Assembly: GCA_038206355.1 (NCBI GenBank)
Contig: JBBRAY010000002.1
Location: forward strand, 1-64,000
Reading direction: 5' to 3'
Origin: JAPLDB01 sp038206355
GTDB taxonomy: Bacteria > Bacteroidota > Bacteroidia > AKYH767-A > 2013-40CM-41-45
Length of the DNA: 64,000 nucleotides
Within the stretch, counting starts at the first letter, position 1, and every line of letters starts with the position of its first letter. The notes under the pieces were generated by a model. It searched no databases. It had not been told where the DNA came from and saw nothing but the letters and a program-made list of their open reading frames with translations. Positions 24,255 through 33,578 of this stretch are shown here, one piece after another. The translations under genes and the position numbers were made by a program.

Positions 24255-25580
24255 ATGAAAATAGCAGTTGTAGGCACAGGATATGTTGGATTGGTTACCG
24301 GAACATGTTTTTCAGAAACCGGAAATCACGTCACCTGCGTTGATATTAATGAGGCAAAAGTGGCGCAGTTGAAACGCGGAGAAGTTCCCATTTATGAGCC
24401 ACACCTCGATTTACTTTTTGAACGTAACATCAAACAAGGCCGACTCACCTTCACAACAAATCTTGAGGAAGGAATTGCCGGTGCTCAGATTATATTTCTT
24501 GCATTGCCTACTCCGCCCGGTGAAGATGGTTCAGCTGACCTGAAATATATTTTACAGGTAGCCGAACAACTGGGTCACTTAATTACTGAATATAAAATTG
24601 TTGTAAATAAAAGTACCGTTCCCGTTGGCACAGCGGAGAAAGTGAGGGCCATGATTGCAAAGAATTGCAAGTCTGATTTTGACGTGGTGAGTAATCCTGA
24701 ATTTTTAAGGGAAGGATTTGCTGTTGACGATTTCATGAAGCCCGACCGCGTAGTGATTGGCACTACTTCTGAGGCTGCGAAAAAGCTGATGAATGAATTG
24801 TATGCTCCTTTTGTACGTTCCGGCAATCCGATTTATTTTATGGATGAGCGCTCCAGCGAACTTACAAAATATGCGGCCAATTCATTTCTCGCCATGAAGA
24901 TTACTTTCATGAATGAAATCGCCAACCTCTGCGAACTCACCGGCGCCAATGTTGACAGCGTAAGAATCGGTATCGGCTCGGATGCACGCATTGGAAAAAG
25001 ATTTTTGTTTGCCGGCATAGGCTATGGCGGAAGCTGCTTCCCTAAAGACGTTCAGGCGCTTGTAAAAACTTCTTCTGATTATAAATATGATTTCTCCACC
25101 CTCAAAAGTGTAATGAGCGTGAATGAAAAACAAAAACGTACCATCGTTGAGAAATTGAAAAAATATTTTCACGGAAATATCTCAGGAAAAAAAATTGCCT
25201 TATGGGGACTTGCATTCAAACCTGATACAGACGATATCCGCGAAGCGCCCGCACTTCACATTATTGACGAACTGATAAATAGCGGAGCATCTGTTTCTGC
25301 TTTTGATCCCGAAGCAATGAAAAATGTGAAACAAGTCATCGGCGATAAAATTCAGTATGGAAAAGACGGATATGAAATTCTGAAAGACGCCGATGCCCTC
25401 ATCATCGCTACTGAATGGAGCGTTTTCCGCACGCCGGAATTTGAAAAAATAAAATCACTGATGAAGCAGCCCGTTATTTTTGACGGAAGAAATCTTTATG
25501 ACCTGAAACAAATGCTGGAAAAAGGTTTTTACTACAATAGTATCGGCCGCGAAGTCATTGCACCGGAGAGCTTATCCTGA
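24255..25580 (+). CDS. ugd: UDP-glucose 6-dehydrogenase
   Basis: The 441-residue product has the NAD-binding start KIAVVGTGYVGLVTGTCFS, the FLALPTPPGEDGSADLKYI region, SNPEFLREGFAVDDF, and the catalytic cysteine Cys261 in GYGGSCFPKDVQAL. The ALWGLAFKPDTDDIREAP stretch is the C-terminal domain. The enzyme oxidises UDP-glucose to UDP-glucuronate in two steps. The next gene is a UDP-glucuronate decarboxylase, so the pair converts UDP-glucose to UDP-xylose. Spacing to neighbours is 19 and 15 bases, consistent with one operon. Confidence 0.95.
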   Translation: MKIAVVGTGYVGLVTGTCFSETGNHVTCVDINEAKVAQLKRGEVPIYEPHLDLLFERNIKQGRLTFTTNLEEGIAGAQIIFLALPTPPGEDGSADLKYILQVAEQLGHLITEYKIVVNKSTVPVGTAEKVRAMIAKNCKSDFDVVSNPEFLREGFAVDDFMKPDRVVIGTTSEAAKKLMNELYAPFVRSGNPIYFMDERSSELTKYAANSFLAMKITFMNEIANLCELTGANVDSVRIGIGSDARIGKRFLFAGIGYGGSCFPKDVQALVKTSSDYKYDFSTLKSVMSVNEKQKRTIVEKLKKYFHGNISGKKIALWGLAFKPDTDDIREAPALHIIDELINSGASVSAFDPEAMKNVKQVIGDKIQYGKDGYEILKDADALIIATEWSVFRTPEFEKIKSLMKQPVIFDGRNLYDLKQMLEKGFYYNSIGREVIAPESLS

Positions 25581-25595
25581 AAAAAAACAGAAAAC

Positions 25596-26558
25596 GTGAA
25601 AAGAATATTAATTACCGGAGCTGCAGGATTTCTTGGTTCCAACCTGTGTGACAGATTTATCATTGGCGGTTACCATGTAATCGGAATGGATAACCTCATC
25701 ACCGGATCCATGCGGAACATTGAACACCTTTTCAAATTAAAGGAGTTTGAATTTTATCACCATGACGTTTCTAAATTTGTAAGTGTTCCCGGTGAACTCG
25801 ATTATATTCTTCATTTTGCTTCTCCTGCCAGCCCGATTGACTATTTAAAAATTCCTATACCCACTTTAAAAGTTGGATCTCTCGGAACACATAACCTTCT
25901 CGGACTTGCCGTTTCAAAAAAATCCAGAATCCTGGTTGCCTCTACCAGCGAGGTGTATGGCGATCCATTGGTACATCCTCAGAATGAAGACTACTGGGGA
26001 AATGTGAACCCCGTAGGACCAAGGGGTGTTTACGACGAAGCAAAAAGATTTCAGGAAGCAATGACGATGGCTTATCACAATGTGCATGGCATTGATACGC
26101 GCATCATCAGGATATTTAATACATATGGTCCACGCATGCGGCTGAATGACGGGCGCGCATTGCCGGCATTTATCGGACAAGCCTTACGTGGAGAAGACCT
26201 CACTGTTTTTGGTGATGGAAGTCAGACGCGTTCCTTTTGTTATGTGGATGACCTGGTAGAAGGTATTTATCGTTTGTTGCTGAGTGATTACCACTTGCCA
26301 TTAAACATCGGCAACCCGGATGAAATTACCATCAGAGAATTTGCAGAAGAGATTATTAAACTCACAGGGACATCTCAGAAAATTATTTACAAATCGCTTC
26401 CACAGGACGACCCAAAGCAGCGGCAACCGGACATTACACGTGCAAGAAAAATACTCGGATGGGAACCAAAAATTTCGCGTGAAGAAGGATTGAAACTTAC
26501 GCTTGAATATTTCAAAAGTTTGCCGAAAGAAGAATTGTATAAATCAACACATCTATAA
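25596..26558 (+). CDS. uxs: UDP-glucuronate decarboxylase (UDP-xylose synthase)
   Basis: The 320-residue product begins with GTG at 25596 and is a short-chain dehydrogenase-type sugar enzyme with ITGAAGFLGSNL, HFASPASPIDY, STSEVYGDPLVHPQ-x-E-x-YWGNVNP and the catalytic pair Tyr146/Lys150 in GVYDEAKR. The SPASP and YGDPL signatures separate UDP-glucuronate decarboxylases from ordinary 4-epimerases and dTDP-glucose dehydratases. It uses the product of the adjacent ugd. UDP-xylose is then available to glycosyltransferases encoded elsewhere. Confidence 0.9.
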   Translation: MKRILITGAAGFLGSNLCDRFIIGGYHVIGMDNLITGSMRNIEHLFKLKEFEFYHHDVSKFVSVPGELDYILHFASPASPIDYLKIPIPTLKVGSLGTHNLLGLAVSKKSRILVASTSEVYGDPLVHPQNEDYWGNVNPVGPRGVYDEAKRFQEAMTMAYHNVHGIDTRIIRIFNTYGPRMRLNDGRALPAFIGQALRGEDLTVFGDGSQTRSFCYVDDLVEGIYRLLLSDYHLPLNIGNPDEITIREFAEEIIKLTGTSQKIIYKSLPQDDPKQRQPDITRARKILGWEPKISREEGLKLTLEYFKSLPKEELYKSTHL

Positions 26559-26560
26559 TA

Positions 26561-27145
26561 ATGGGAAACGAAAAAGAATTTGTCGCAGATAAAACCGCCG
26601 TCATTGACGAAGGATGTAAAATCGGAAAAGGCACGAAGGTGTGGCACTTTACTCACATCATGGAAGGAAGTGAGCTCGGTGAAAACTGCAACATCGGACA
26701 AAACTGCGTGATCTCTCCCAATGTTGTTCTCGGGAGAAATGTAAAGGTGCAGAACAACGTGAGCATTTATACCGGCGTTATTTGTGAGGATGATGTATTC
26801 CTCGGACCGTCAATGGTATTCACCAATATCAACAATCCACGAAGTGCAATAATCCGCAAAGGACAATACCTGAAAACGCTCGTAAAACGCGGCGCTACCA
26901 TTGGTGCCAACGCCACCGTGGTATGCGGACATACAATTGGGGAATATTCATTCGTTGGTGCAGGCGCTGTGGTTACGAAAGATGTTCCTCCTTACGCATT
27001 GATGGTCGGTAACCCTGCAGTGCTCACCGGATGGATGAGCGAGTACGGTCACAAACTAAAGTTCGACGCCAATGGATTTGCGATTTGCCCTGAGAGTAAA
27101 CAGGAATACCAACTCGAAGGAAATAAAGTTAAACGGGTCAAATAA
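26561..27145 (+). CDS. wbpD: Left-handed beta-helix sugar N-acetyltransferase (WbpD-like)
   Basis: The 194-residue product is mostly hexapeptide repeats: CKIGKGTKVWHFTHIMEGSE, NIGQNCVISPNVVLGRNVKV and so on. It matches the WbpD/WlbB acetyltransferases, including the SIYTGVICEDDVFLGPSMVF stretch and NPAVLTGWMSEYG near the end. These add the 3-N-acetyl group to UDP-2-acetamido-3-amino-glucuronate. It starts two bases after the UDP-xylose synthase stop, which fits tight operon organisation. Confidence 0.88.
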   Translation: MGNEKEFVADKTAVIDEGCKIGKGTKVWHFTHIMEGSELGENCNIGQNCVISPNVVLGRNVKVQNNVSIYTGVICEDDVFLGPSMVFTNINNPRSAIIRKGQYLKTLVKRGATIGANATVVCGHTIGEYSFVGAGAVVTKDVPPYALMVGNPAVLTGWMSEYGHKLKFDANGFAICPESKQEYQLEGNKVKRVK

Positions 27146-27159
27146 AGGACAAGGATAAA

Positions 27160-28200
27160 GTGAACGTGATAACGGATAATAAGATTAAGATGGCTGTTGT
27201 TGGCGCCGGACATATCGGTAAACGACATGCGGAGATGATACGCCGTAATCCCGAAGCGGAGCTCAGAGCAATGTGCGACATCTTACCTAAGGATGCTACA
27301 GAAATTAAAGATGACGTTCCATATTTTTCTTCGCTCGATGATTTATTGAAATCAGGAGTTGAGTTTGACGTGGTGAATGTTTGTACGCCAAACGGACTGC
27401 ATGCCGAGCATTGTCTGAAAGCACTGGAGAATAAAAAACACGTCGTTGTCGAAAAGCCAATGGCACTCACCGTTGCCGAATGTGAAAAAATAATTTTTAA
27501 AGCGCTCCAGGTATCGCGTCATGTATTTTGTGTGATGCAAAACAGGTACTCCCCTCCTTCTGCCTGGATCAAAGAAGTGGTGGATAAAAATCTGCTGGGA
27601 AAAATTTATATGGTTCAGCTCAACTGTTACTGGAACCGCGACGAAAGATATTACAACGGAAAAAACTGGAAAGGAAGTTCTGACCTGGATGGTGGAACCC
27701 TGTTCACACAATTCTCCCATTTCATTGACATCATGTACTGGTTGTTCGGTGACATCAATAACTTACAGGGAAAATTCGCCGACTTCAATCACCACGGATT
27801 AACCTCATTTGAAGATTCAGGATTTGTTTCTTTCAATTTTGTTAATGGTGGAATGGGAAGCCTGAATTATTCTACATCCATTTACGACAAGAACCTGGAA
27901 AGCAGCATAACTATCATCGGTGAAAACGGCAGCGTAAAAATCGGCGGACAGTATATGAATGATGTCGAGTATTGCCACATTAAAAATTATTCAATGCCGA
28001 AACTTGAGGAATCCAGTCCGGCCAATGATTACGGAGGATATAAGGGATCTGCAGCCAATCATCATTTTGTAATGGAGAATGTGATTGACACGTTGAAAGG
28101 AAGAACCAGCGCAACAACCAATGCGCTCGAGGGATTGAAGGTGGTGGATATTATTGAGCGTATTTATGGATTAAGGGATATGAAGAAGATTAAGAAATGA
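27160..28200 (+). CDS. wbpB: Gfo/Idh/MocA sugar oxidoreductase (WbpB-like)
   Basis: Up to 346 residues, from GTG at 27160; the ATG at 27190 (MAVVGAGHIGKRHAEMI) is an equally good start and places the Rossmann motif at the N-terminus. The sequence has VCTPNGLHAEHCLKALENK, VEKPMALTVAECE (the conserved EKP) and GGTLFTQFSHFIDIMYWLFG. WbpB-type enzymes oxidise the C3 position of UDP-GlcNAc-uronate to a 3-keto sugar, which the WbpE-type aminotransferase uses. Together with WbpD-like and the dehydrogenase at 28488, it completes the route to a UDP-2,3-diacetamido-uronate. Confidence 0.87.
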   Translation: MNVITDNKIKMAVVGAGHIGKRHAEMIRRNPEAELRAMCDILPKDATEIKDDVPYFSSLDDLLKSGVEFDVVNVCTPNGLHAEHCLKALENKKHVVVEKPMALTVAECEKIIFKALQVSRHVFCVMQNRYSPPSAWIKEVVDKNLLGKIYMVQLNCYWNRDERYYNGKNWKGSSDLDGGTLFTQFSHFIDIMYWLFGDINNLQGKFADFNHHGLTSFEDSGFVSFNFVNGGMGSLNYSTSIYDKNLESSITIIGENGSVKIGGQYMNDVEYCHIKNYSMPKLEESSPANDYGGYKGSAANHHFVMENVIDTLKGRTSATTNALEGLKVVDIIERIYGLRDMKKIKK

Positions 28201-28487
28201 GACAAGAGATATGAGATAAGAGACAGTAGCAAGTTACAAACTATGAGTAATCTGCATGAGACAACTAATGAATGGCATGAAGCCAGTAGCCAGAAGCAAG
28301 AAGCAATTCAAAAGTCAAAAGTCAAAAGTTAGAAGTTAGAAGCCCATTACCAGTTTTAAATCGTAAGTAGAAATCAGAATGCATATACAAATTGGCAAGA
28401 AGCCAGCCGCCAGCGGCAAGAAGCCAGAAGCAAATTAAAAGTTAAAAATTAGAATCTAGTAGTTATACGATTAAAGTAAAAAACAGA
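28201..28487. repeat. Low-complexity spacer with GCCAGAAGC and AAAAGTTAGAAGTT-type tandem motifs
   Basis: The gap between two nucleotide-sugar genes is built of short repeated words. Examples are GAGATATGAGATAAGAGACA at 28207, GCCAGTAGCCAGAAGCAAG (28280-28298) and its variants at 28402-28432, and AAAAGTCAAAAGTCAAAAGT at about 28309. There is no open frame, palindrome or promoter consensus. It looks like one of several spacer families in the window. Confidence 0.75.
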
Positions 28488-29777
28488 ATGTACCAGGAAT
28501 TAATAGATAAGAAAAAGAAATTAGCAGTTTTAGGATTGGGATACGTGGGACTTCCGATAGCGCTGGAGTTTGCGAAGAAGATCAAGGTAATTGGTTTTGA
28601 TATCAGCGAGCCGAGAATTGAAAAGATGAGGAACAGAATTGATCCGAGTGGAGAACTCGAGCCTGAAGCGTTTGACGGATGTGAAATTGAATTCAGCTCT
28701 GATGTCGAAAAACTCAGGGAAGCAAATTTTTATATCGTCACCGTTCCGACGCCCATAGACGAGCACAACCTGCCCGATTTGAAACCGATCCTCGGCGCAA
28801 CAAGATTCATCGGTAAAGTTTTGAAAAAAGGCGACTATATCGTTTATGAGTCTACCGTTTATCCCGGATGTACTGAAGAGGATTGTATTCCTGTGCTGGA
28901 AGAATTGTCGGGACTAAAATTCAAAACGGATTTTAAAGTTGGCTATTCTCCGGAAAGGATTAATCCCGGCGATCATGAGCATACCATTTCAAAAATATTA
29001 AAAGTGGTTTCGGGTTGCGACAATGAATCATTAGATGAAATTGCAAAAACGTATGAGATCATTGTAAAAGCCGGCGTGCATAAAGCGCAATCCATTAAAG
29101 TTGCCGAAGCCGCTAAGATCATTGAGAACACACAGCGCGATGTGAATATTGCATTGATGAATGAACTCTCCATCATCTTTAATAAAATGGGAATTAATAC
29201 CTATGATGTACTTGCAGCAGCAGGAACGAAATGGAACTTCATGCGCTTCCAGCCCGGACTTGTGGGCGGACATTGCATAGGTGTAGATCCTTACTACCTT
29301 ACTTACAAAGCGCAGGAACTTGGCTACCACGCACAGGTGATCAACAGCGGGCGTTATGTGAATGACAGCATGGGATTTTACGTAGCCAAGCAAACCGTGA
29401 AGAAAATTGTTGCCGTGGGCAAAGACCTTTCAAAAGCAAGAGTGCTGGTGATGGGCGCTACTTTTAAAGAGAACGTTGAAGACATCCGCAATTCAAAAGT
29501 GGCCGATGTGGTGAAGGAATTAATGTCGTACGGCGTACAGGTTGAAGTAACTGATCCAAAAGCAAACAGTGCGGAGATGAAACATGAATATGGATTTGAA
29601 CTCATCCCTGCCATCGGAAAAAATTATGACGCAGTGATCGTTGCCGTTAACCACAATGAGTTTACGGGACTTGATGAATCTTATTTCAAATCCATCACCA
29701 ACAAAGATGCACTGGTTGTTGACCTGAAAGGAATCTACAAAGGGAAGATTAAGGAGTTGATGTACTGGAGCTTGTAA
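28488..29777 (+). CDS. UDP-N-acetylhexosamine 6-dehydrogenase (TviB/WbpO type)
   Basis: The 429-residue product has AVLGLGYVGLPIALEFAK, IVTVPTPIDEHNLPDL, the ESTVYPGCTEEDC motif and the catalytic cysteine Cys263 in GLVGGHCIGVDPYYL. It differs from ugd at 24255 in the VAEAAKIIENTQRDVNIALM stretch, which is typical of UDP-GlcNAc/GalNAc dehydrogenases such as TviB. It oxidises C6 of a UDP-N-acetylhexosamine. The product is the substrate for the WbpB/E/D-like enzymes here. With the WbpP-like epimerase at 32568 it could also make a galacto-uronate. Confidence 0.9.
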   Translation: MYQELIDKKKKLAVLGLGYVGLPIALEFAKKIKVIGFDISEPRIEKMRNRIDPSGELEPEAFDGCEIEFSSDVEKLREANFYIVTVPTPIDEHNLPDLKPILGATRFIGKVLKKGDYIVYESTVYPGCTEEDCIPVLEELSGLKFKTDFKVGYSPERINPGDHEHTISKILKVVSGCDNESLDEIAKTYEIIVKAGVHKAQSIKVAEAAKIIENTQRDVNIALMNELSIIFNKMGINTYDVLAAAGTKWNFMRFQPGLVGGHCIGVDPYYLTYKAQELGYHAQVINSGRYVNDSMGFYVAKQTVKKIVAVGKDLSKARVLVMGATFKENVEDIRNSKVADVVKELMSYGVQVEVTDPKANSAEMKHEYGFELIPAIGKNYDAVIVAVNHNEFTGLDESYFKSITNKDALVVDLKGIYKGKIKELMYWSL

Positions 29778-30410
29778 CTACTCCTTCGAATATCGAATTA
29801 AATGCCGAATAACCGAATTTCGAAAAGCAACCCGTTATCAAAATTAGTAATTCGTAAATCGTATTTTAATGTTGTCAGGTCTTCGTGCCGTGGCATTTGC
29901 GCTGTGAGTCCGATAGCGATCGGACCTGACAGAAATACTAAACTACAAAATATTTCTTTACCTATTCTGTGAGAGACTTTTCTTTACCTTGATGAAAAAA
30001 TGATAACCAGTCAGCACGAAGGTTTTTATGTAGACAATACTACCATCAAATACCTTCCTCCACCAACTCAAATATGATGAGCTTTCATAAAAAAGAAAGC
30101 CCTTAAATATTTTAGATGTATTTGAGGCCAGTCAGCAAATGACCAGAGAAATCAAAAACCTTCCCCCATTCTCCTCCTTTCCGGAAAAAATATTCATCTT
30201 TGCATTCCTTGAAAAAATGGAGAAATTCAAAGGTTAATTTGTGAAAATAATACTGTAAGTAACTATTAAAATCAAATTTACCATTCATAAATAATAATGT
30301 CCGATGTCCGAAATCCGAAAATCGAATTTCGAAAAGTAAACGTCTCAAAATTAGCAATATGTATATTCGTATTCCTCATTCGTACTTCGTTGAGTTAAAT
30401 AAATTTTAAT
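29778..30410. other. 633-bp gap without a recognisable gene
   Basis: The gap holds two copies of a spacer motif: CGAATTTCGAAAAGCAACCC at 29814 and CGAATTTCGAAAAGTAAACG at 30323, each continuing with TCAAAATTAGnAAT. It also holds an inverted repeat (29873-29931). Two short in-frame stretches in the middle (a 25-codon frame at 30000-30077 and a stop-free segment ending at about 30235) may be remains of a decayed gene. I cannot support a product. Confidence 0.5.
29873..29931. repeat. Nested inverted repeat, outer arms TGTCAGGTC/GACCTGACA
   Basis: The outer arms are TGTCAGGTC (29873-29881) and GACCTGACA (29923-29931), perfect over nine bases. Within it, GTCCGAT (29908-29914) pairs with ATCGGAC (29919-29925). 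The inner core (CCGATAGCGATCGG) resembles the CCCGAT...ATCGGG palindromes at 34364 and 39384. It could fold as a cruciform or a leader hairpin. No T-run follows. Confidence 0.55.
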
Positions 30411-31433
30411 TTGAAGAACATTCTCGTCACAGGCGGCACCGGCTACATCGGCTCTCACACCACGGTTGAGTTGCATAACAAGGGATATGATGTTTTTATC
30501 ATCGACAACCTGAGCAATTCCCGTAAAGAGGTTTTGAATTCAATTGAAAAGATTACAGGAAAAAAACCGAAGTTTTTTGAAATTGATTTGTGTGACAAAG
30601 AAAAAGTAAAAGCATTTTTTTCCGAAAACAAAATTGACGCCACCATTCATTTTGCTGCCTTCAAAGCTGTAGGCGAATCGGTAGAAAATCCATTGATGTA
30701 TTACAGGAATAACCTGGTTTCACTCCTTAACCTGCTTGAGATTTATAAAGAAAACAAACTGGATAATTTCCTCTTCTCTTCCAGTTGCTCCGTGTATGGC
30801 GATCAGGCCAAGCTTCCCATTGATGAATCGGCTCCGCTCTCAAGAGCTGAATCACCTTATGGAAATACAAAGCAGATCGGTGAAGAGATATTAGCTGATA
30901 CTATCCGTGTCAATAAATTTTCAGGAATAGCACTGCGGTATTTCAATCCGGGCGGCGCGCATGAAAGTGCTTTGATTGGTGAATGTCCTTTAAGTCCGCC
31001 GAATAACTTAGTCCCTGTAATCACGCAAACTGCCATTGGCAAGCGGGCTTCCATGACCGTTTTTGGCAATGACTACGATACTCCCGATGGAACCTGTATC
31101 CGCGACTACATACATGTGGTTGACATTGCAAAGGCGCACATTGCTGCCGTGGAGCGCTTACTCAATAAAAAAAATAAAAATCCGTTTGAGATCTTCAACC
31201 TCGGAACGGGAAAAGGAAATACTGTTCTTCAGGCCATTCGCGCTTTTGAAGAAGTAAGCGGTGTAAAACTGAATTATATTTTAGGCGAACGAAGAACAGG
31301 AGATGTCGTGAAAATATGGGCGGATACGTCCCTCGCAAACAATGAATTGCAATGGAAAGCTGAATTGTCGCTCGATGACATCATGAGAAGCGCGTGGAAA
31401 TGGGAAAACCGTCTGGCAACAGTGCTGACTTGA
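30411..31433 (+). CDS. galE: UDP-glucose 4-epimerase
   Basis: The 340-residue product starts with TTG at 30411. It has VTGGTGYIGSHTTVEL, IHFAAFKAVGESVENPLMYY, the SSSCSVYGD strand and the catalytic Tyr150/Lys154 in SPYGNTKQIGEEI. The GTCIRDYIHVVDIAKAH and FNLGTGKGNTVLQ stretches are characteristic of GalE. It interconverts UDP-glucose and UDP-galactose. It follows a repeat-rich gap and is the first of four closely spaced genes (galE, rfbB, wbpP-like, PHP phosphatase). Confidence 0.95.
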   Translation: MKNILVTGGTGYIGSHTTVELHNKGYDVFIIDNLSNSRKEVLNSIEKITGKKPKFFEIDLCDKEKVKAFFSENKIDATIHFAAFKAVGESVENPLMYYRNNLVSLLNLLEIYKENKLDNFLFSSSCSVYGDQAKLPIDESAPLSRAESPYGNTKQIGEEILADTIRVNKFSGIALRYFNPGGAHESALIGECPLSPPNNLVPVITQTAIGKRASMTVFGNDYDTPDGTCIRDYIHVVDIAKAHIAAVERLLNKKNKNPFEIFNLGTGKGNTVLQAIRAFEEVSGVKLNYILGERRTGDVVKIWADTSLANNELQWKAELSLDDIMRSAWKWENRLATVLT

Positions 31434-31452
31434 AGAATGAAATTGATTTGAA

Positions 31453-32535
31453 ATGAAAAAGAAAATTTTAATTACAGGAGGAGCAGGATTTATCGGATCG
31501 CATGTGGTGCGGTTATTCGTGAATAAATATCCTGATTACAATATCATAAACCTTGACGCGCTTACTTATGCCGGCAACCTGGCTAACCTCAGGGACATTG
31601 AGAATAAACCAAACTACAGTTTTGTAAAAGGAAATATTGTGGATGGTGAATTCGTTCAGAAACTTTTTGCTGAACATCAGTTTGATGCCGTCATTCATCT
31701 TGCTGCCGAATCGCACGTTGACAGAAGCATTACCAATCCTGTTGAATTCGTAATGACCAATGTAATCGGAACGGTTAATCTTTTAAACGCCGCTAAAAAT
31801 CTCTGGAAAAATTCAGTTGCCGATTCAGCCAACGGAAAAATACCGGCCACACATTTATTCTATCATGTCTCAACTGATGAAGTATATGGCTCACTCGGTG
31901 CTGAAGGTATGTTTACAGAAGAAACTTCTTACGATCCGCACAGCCCCTACTCTGCTTCCAAAGCCAGCAGCGACCATTTTGTGAGGGCGTATAGTGATAC
32001 GTATGGAATGCCTGTTGTCATCTCCAACTGTTCCAACAACTACGGCTCCTTTCATTTTCCGGAAAAATTAATTCCGTTGGCCATTCACAACATCCTCCAT
32101 TCAAAACCTGTTCCCGTTTACGGCAAAGGTGAAAATGTGCGCGACTGGTTATTTGTAGAGGACCATGCAAGAGCTATTGATACCATCTTTCATAAGGGCA
32201 AAACGGGTTCTACTTATAACATCGGCGGACACAATGAATGGAAGAACATTGACCTCATTGAATTACTCTGCAGGATCATGGATAAAAAGCTGAACCGTAC
32301 TGACGGAACATCAGCAAAACTCATCACCTTTGTAAAAGACAGGGCCGGGCATGACCTGCGCTATGCCATTGATTCCTCGAAGCTGCAACGGGAACTGGGA
32401 TGGATCCCTTCACTGCAATTTGAAGAAGGCCTCGAAAAAACAGTGGACTGGTACCTCTCCAACCAGGAATGGCTGAAGCAGGTAACATCCGGTGATTACA
32501 TGCATTATTACGAACAACAATATACGCACAGGTAA
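31453..32535 (+). CDS. rfbB: dTDP-glucose 4,6-dehydratase
   Basis: The 360-residue product has ITGGAGFIGSHVVRLFVNKY, LDALTYAGNLANL, HLAAESHVDRSI, the STDEVYGSLG motif with the catalytic acids (TDE at 141-143) and the Tyr166/Lys170 pair in PYSASKASSDH. NCSNNYGSFHFPEKLIPL is further support. It makes dTDP-4-keto-6-deoxyglucose. No rfbA, rfbC or rfbD is present nearby, so downstream deoxysugar steps must be encoded elsewhere. Confidence 0.95.
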   Translation: MKKKILITGGAGFIGSHVVRLFVNKYPDYNIINLDALTYAGNLANLRDIENKPNYSFVKGNIVDGEFVQKLFAEHQFDAVIHLAAESHVDRSITNPVEFVMTNVIGTVNLLNAAKNLWKNSVADSANGKIPATHLFYHVSTDEVYGSLGAEGMFTEETSYDPHSPYSASKASSDHFVRAYSDTYGMPVVISNCSNNYGSFHFPEKLIPLAIHNILHSKPVPVYGKGENVRDWLFVEDHARAIDTIFHKGKTGSTYNIGGHNEWKNIDLIELLCRIMDKKLNRTDGTSAKLITFVKDRAGHDLRYAIDSSKLQRELGWIPSLQFEEGLEKTVDWYLSNQEWLKQVTSGDYMHYYEQQYTHR

Positions 32536-32567
32536 AATTTTAATCCTGCTGTCGAACAAAATTAATT

Positions 32568-33557
32568 ATGTACGATAACCCATTTCACAAATCAGACTTA
32601 TCATCACTTTCTTTTCTTGTTACGGGCGGATGCGGTTTTATCGGAAGCAATATCGTTGAGTATCTGTTAAAATACAATGCAGGAAAAGTGGTTGTGCTCG
32701 ACAATGTTTCCACCGGCTTCAAAAAAAATATCGAACCCTTTTTATCGAACGCAAATTTTCAATTTATTGATGGTGACATTACCAATCTTGAAACATGTAA
32801 ATCTGCCTGTAAAGGAATTGACTACGTAAATCACCAGGCAGCGCTGGGTTCCGTTCCGCGTTCTGTGAAAGATCCCATAGCATCACATGCCGTAAATGCA
32901 ACGGGATTTCTGAACATGCTCATTGCAGCGCGCGATGCAAAAGCAAAACGCATTGTGTATGCAAGTTCTTCATCTGTTTATGGCGATCATCCCGTCCTTC
33001 CAAAGAAAGAAGAAGAAACAGGGAATCTACTTTCTCCTTATGCGGTTACAAAAAAGATCGATGAACTATATGCCGGCGTTTTCGGTCCTACATATGGAAT
33101 GGAAATTATCGGTCTCCGTTACTTCAACGTATTCGGCCCCAATCAAAGTCCGGAAGGTGCTTATGCCGCTGTAATCCCTTTATTCATGCAGGCAGCAATC
33201 AACAAAACGGCTCCTTACATTGATGGTGACGGCGAACAGACGCGCGATTTTACTTTTGTTGAAAATGCAGTGCAGGCCAATATCCGTTCTTTCTTTGCAG
33301 ATAAAAAAGAAGCGGTAAATCAGGTTTATAATGTTGCTGTCGGAGAAAAAATTTCCATCAATTCATTGTATCAGACAATTGCAGCGCTCGGCGGATCAAC
33401 TGTAAAACCAATCCACCGTGAAACCCGTGCCGGAGACATCAGGAATTCACTGGCAGACATTTCGAAGATCAATACCTTCATGGGCTATGATCCTCAGATA
33501 AAAGTGATTGAAGGATTGAAAATTGCCTTTGAATGGTACCGGAAAAACATCAGTTGA
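32568..33557 (+). CDS. wbpP: UDP-N-acetylglucosamine C4-epimerase (WbpP/TviC type)
   Basis: The 329-residue product is a short-chain dehydrogenase with VTGGCGFIGSNIVEYLL, NHQAALGSVPRSVKDP, ASSSSVYGDHP, the Tyr158/Lys162 pair in LSPYAVTKKIDELYA and GLRYFNVFGPNQSPEGAYAA. The QAALGSVPRS and PNGAYAAVIP-like regions are typical of WbpP/TviC enzymes that act on N-acetylated UDP-sugars. With the TviB-type dehydrogenase at 28488 it could supply UDP-GalNAc or its uronate. It lies 32 bases after rfbB. Confidence 0.85.
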   Translation: MYDNPFHKSDLSSLSFLVTGGCGFIGSNIVEYLLKYNAGKVVVLDNVSTGFKKNIEPFLSNANFQFIDGDITNLETCKSACKGIDYVNHQAALGSVPRSVKDPIASHAVNATGFLNMLIAARDAKAKRIVYASSSSVYGDHPVLPKKEEETGNLLSPYAVTKKIDELYAGVFGPTYGMEIIGLRYFNVFGPNQSPEGAYAAVIPLFMQAAINKTAPYIDGDGEQTRDFTFVENAVQANIRSFFADKKEAVNQVYNVAVGEKISINSLYQTIAALGGSTVKPIHRETRAGDIRNSLADISKINTFMGYDPQIKVIEGLKIAFEWYRKNIS

Positions 33558-33578
33558 TTTTTTTTCATATATTTAATC

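Noticed and set aside
29000..29777. The two nucleotide-sugar dehydrogenases (24255 and 28488) as a gene duplication.
   Set aside because: They belong to different subfamilies (UDP-glucose type and TviB type) with different motif sets, so they are functionally distinct, not recent copies.
30112..30357. 81-codon minus-strand frame before galE.
   Set aside because: It overlaps the spacer repeat at 30323 and has no recognisable motif. It is more likely chance in an AT-rich gap.
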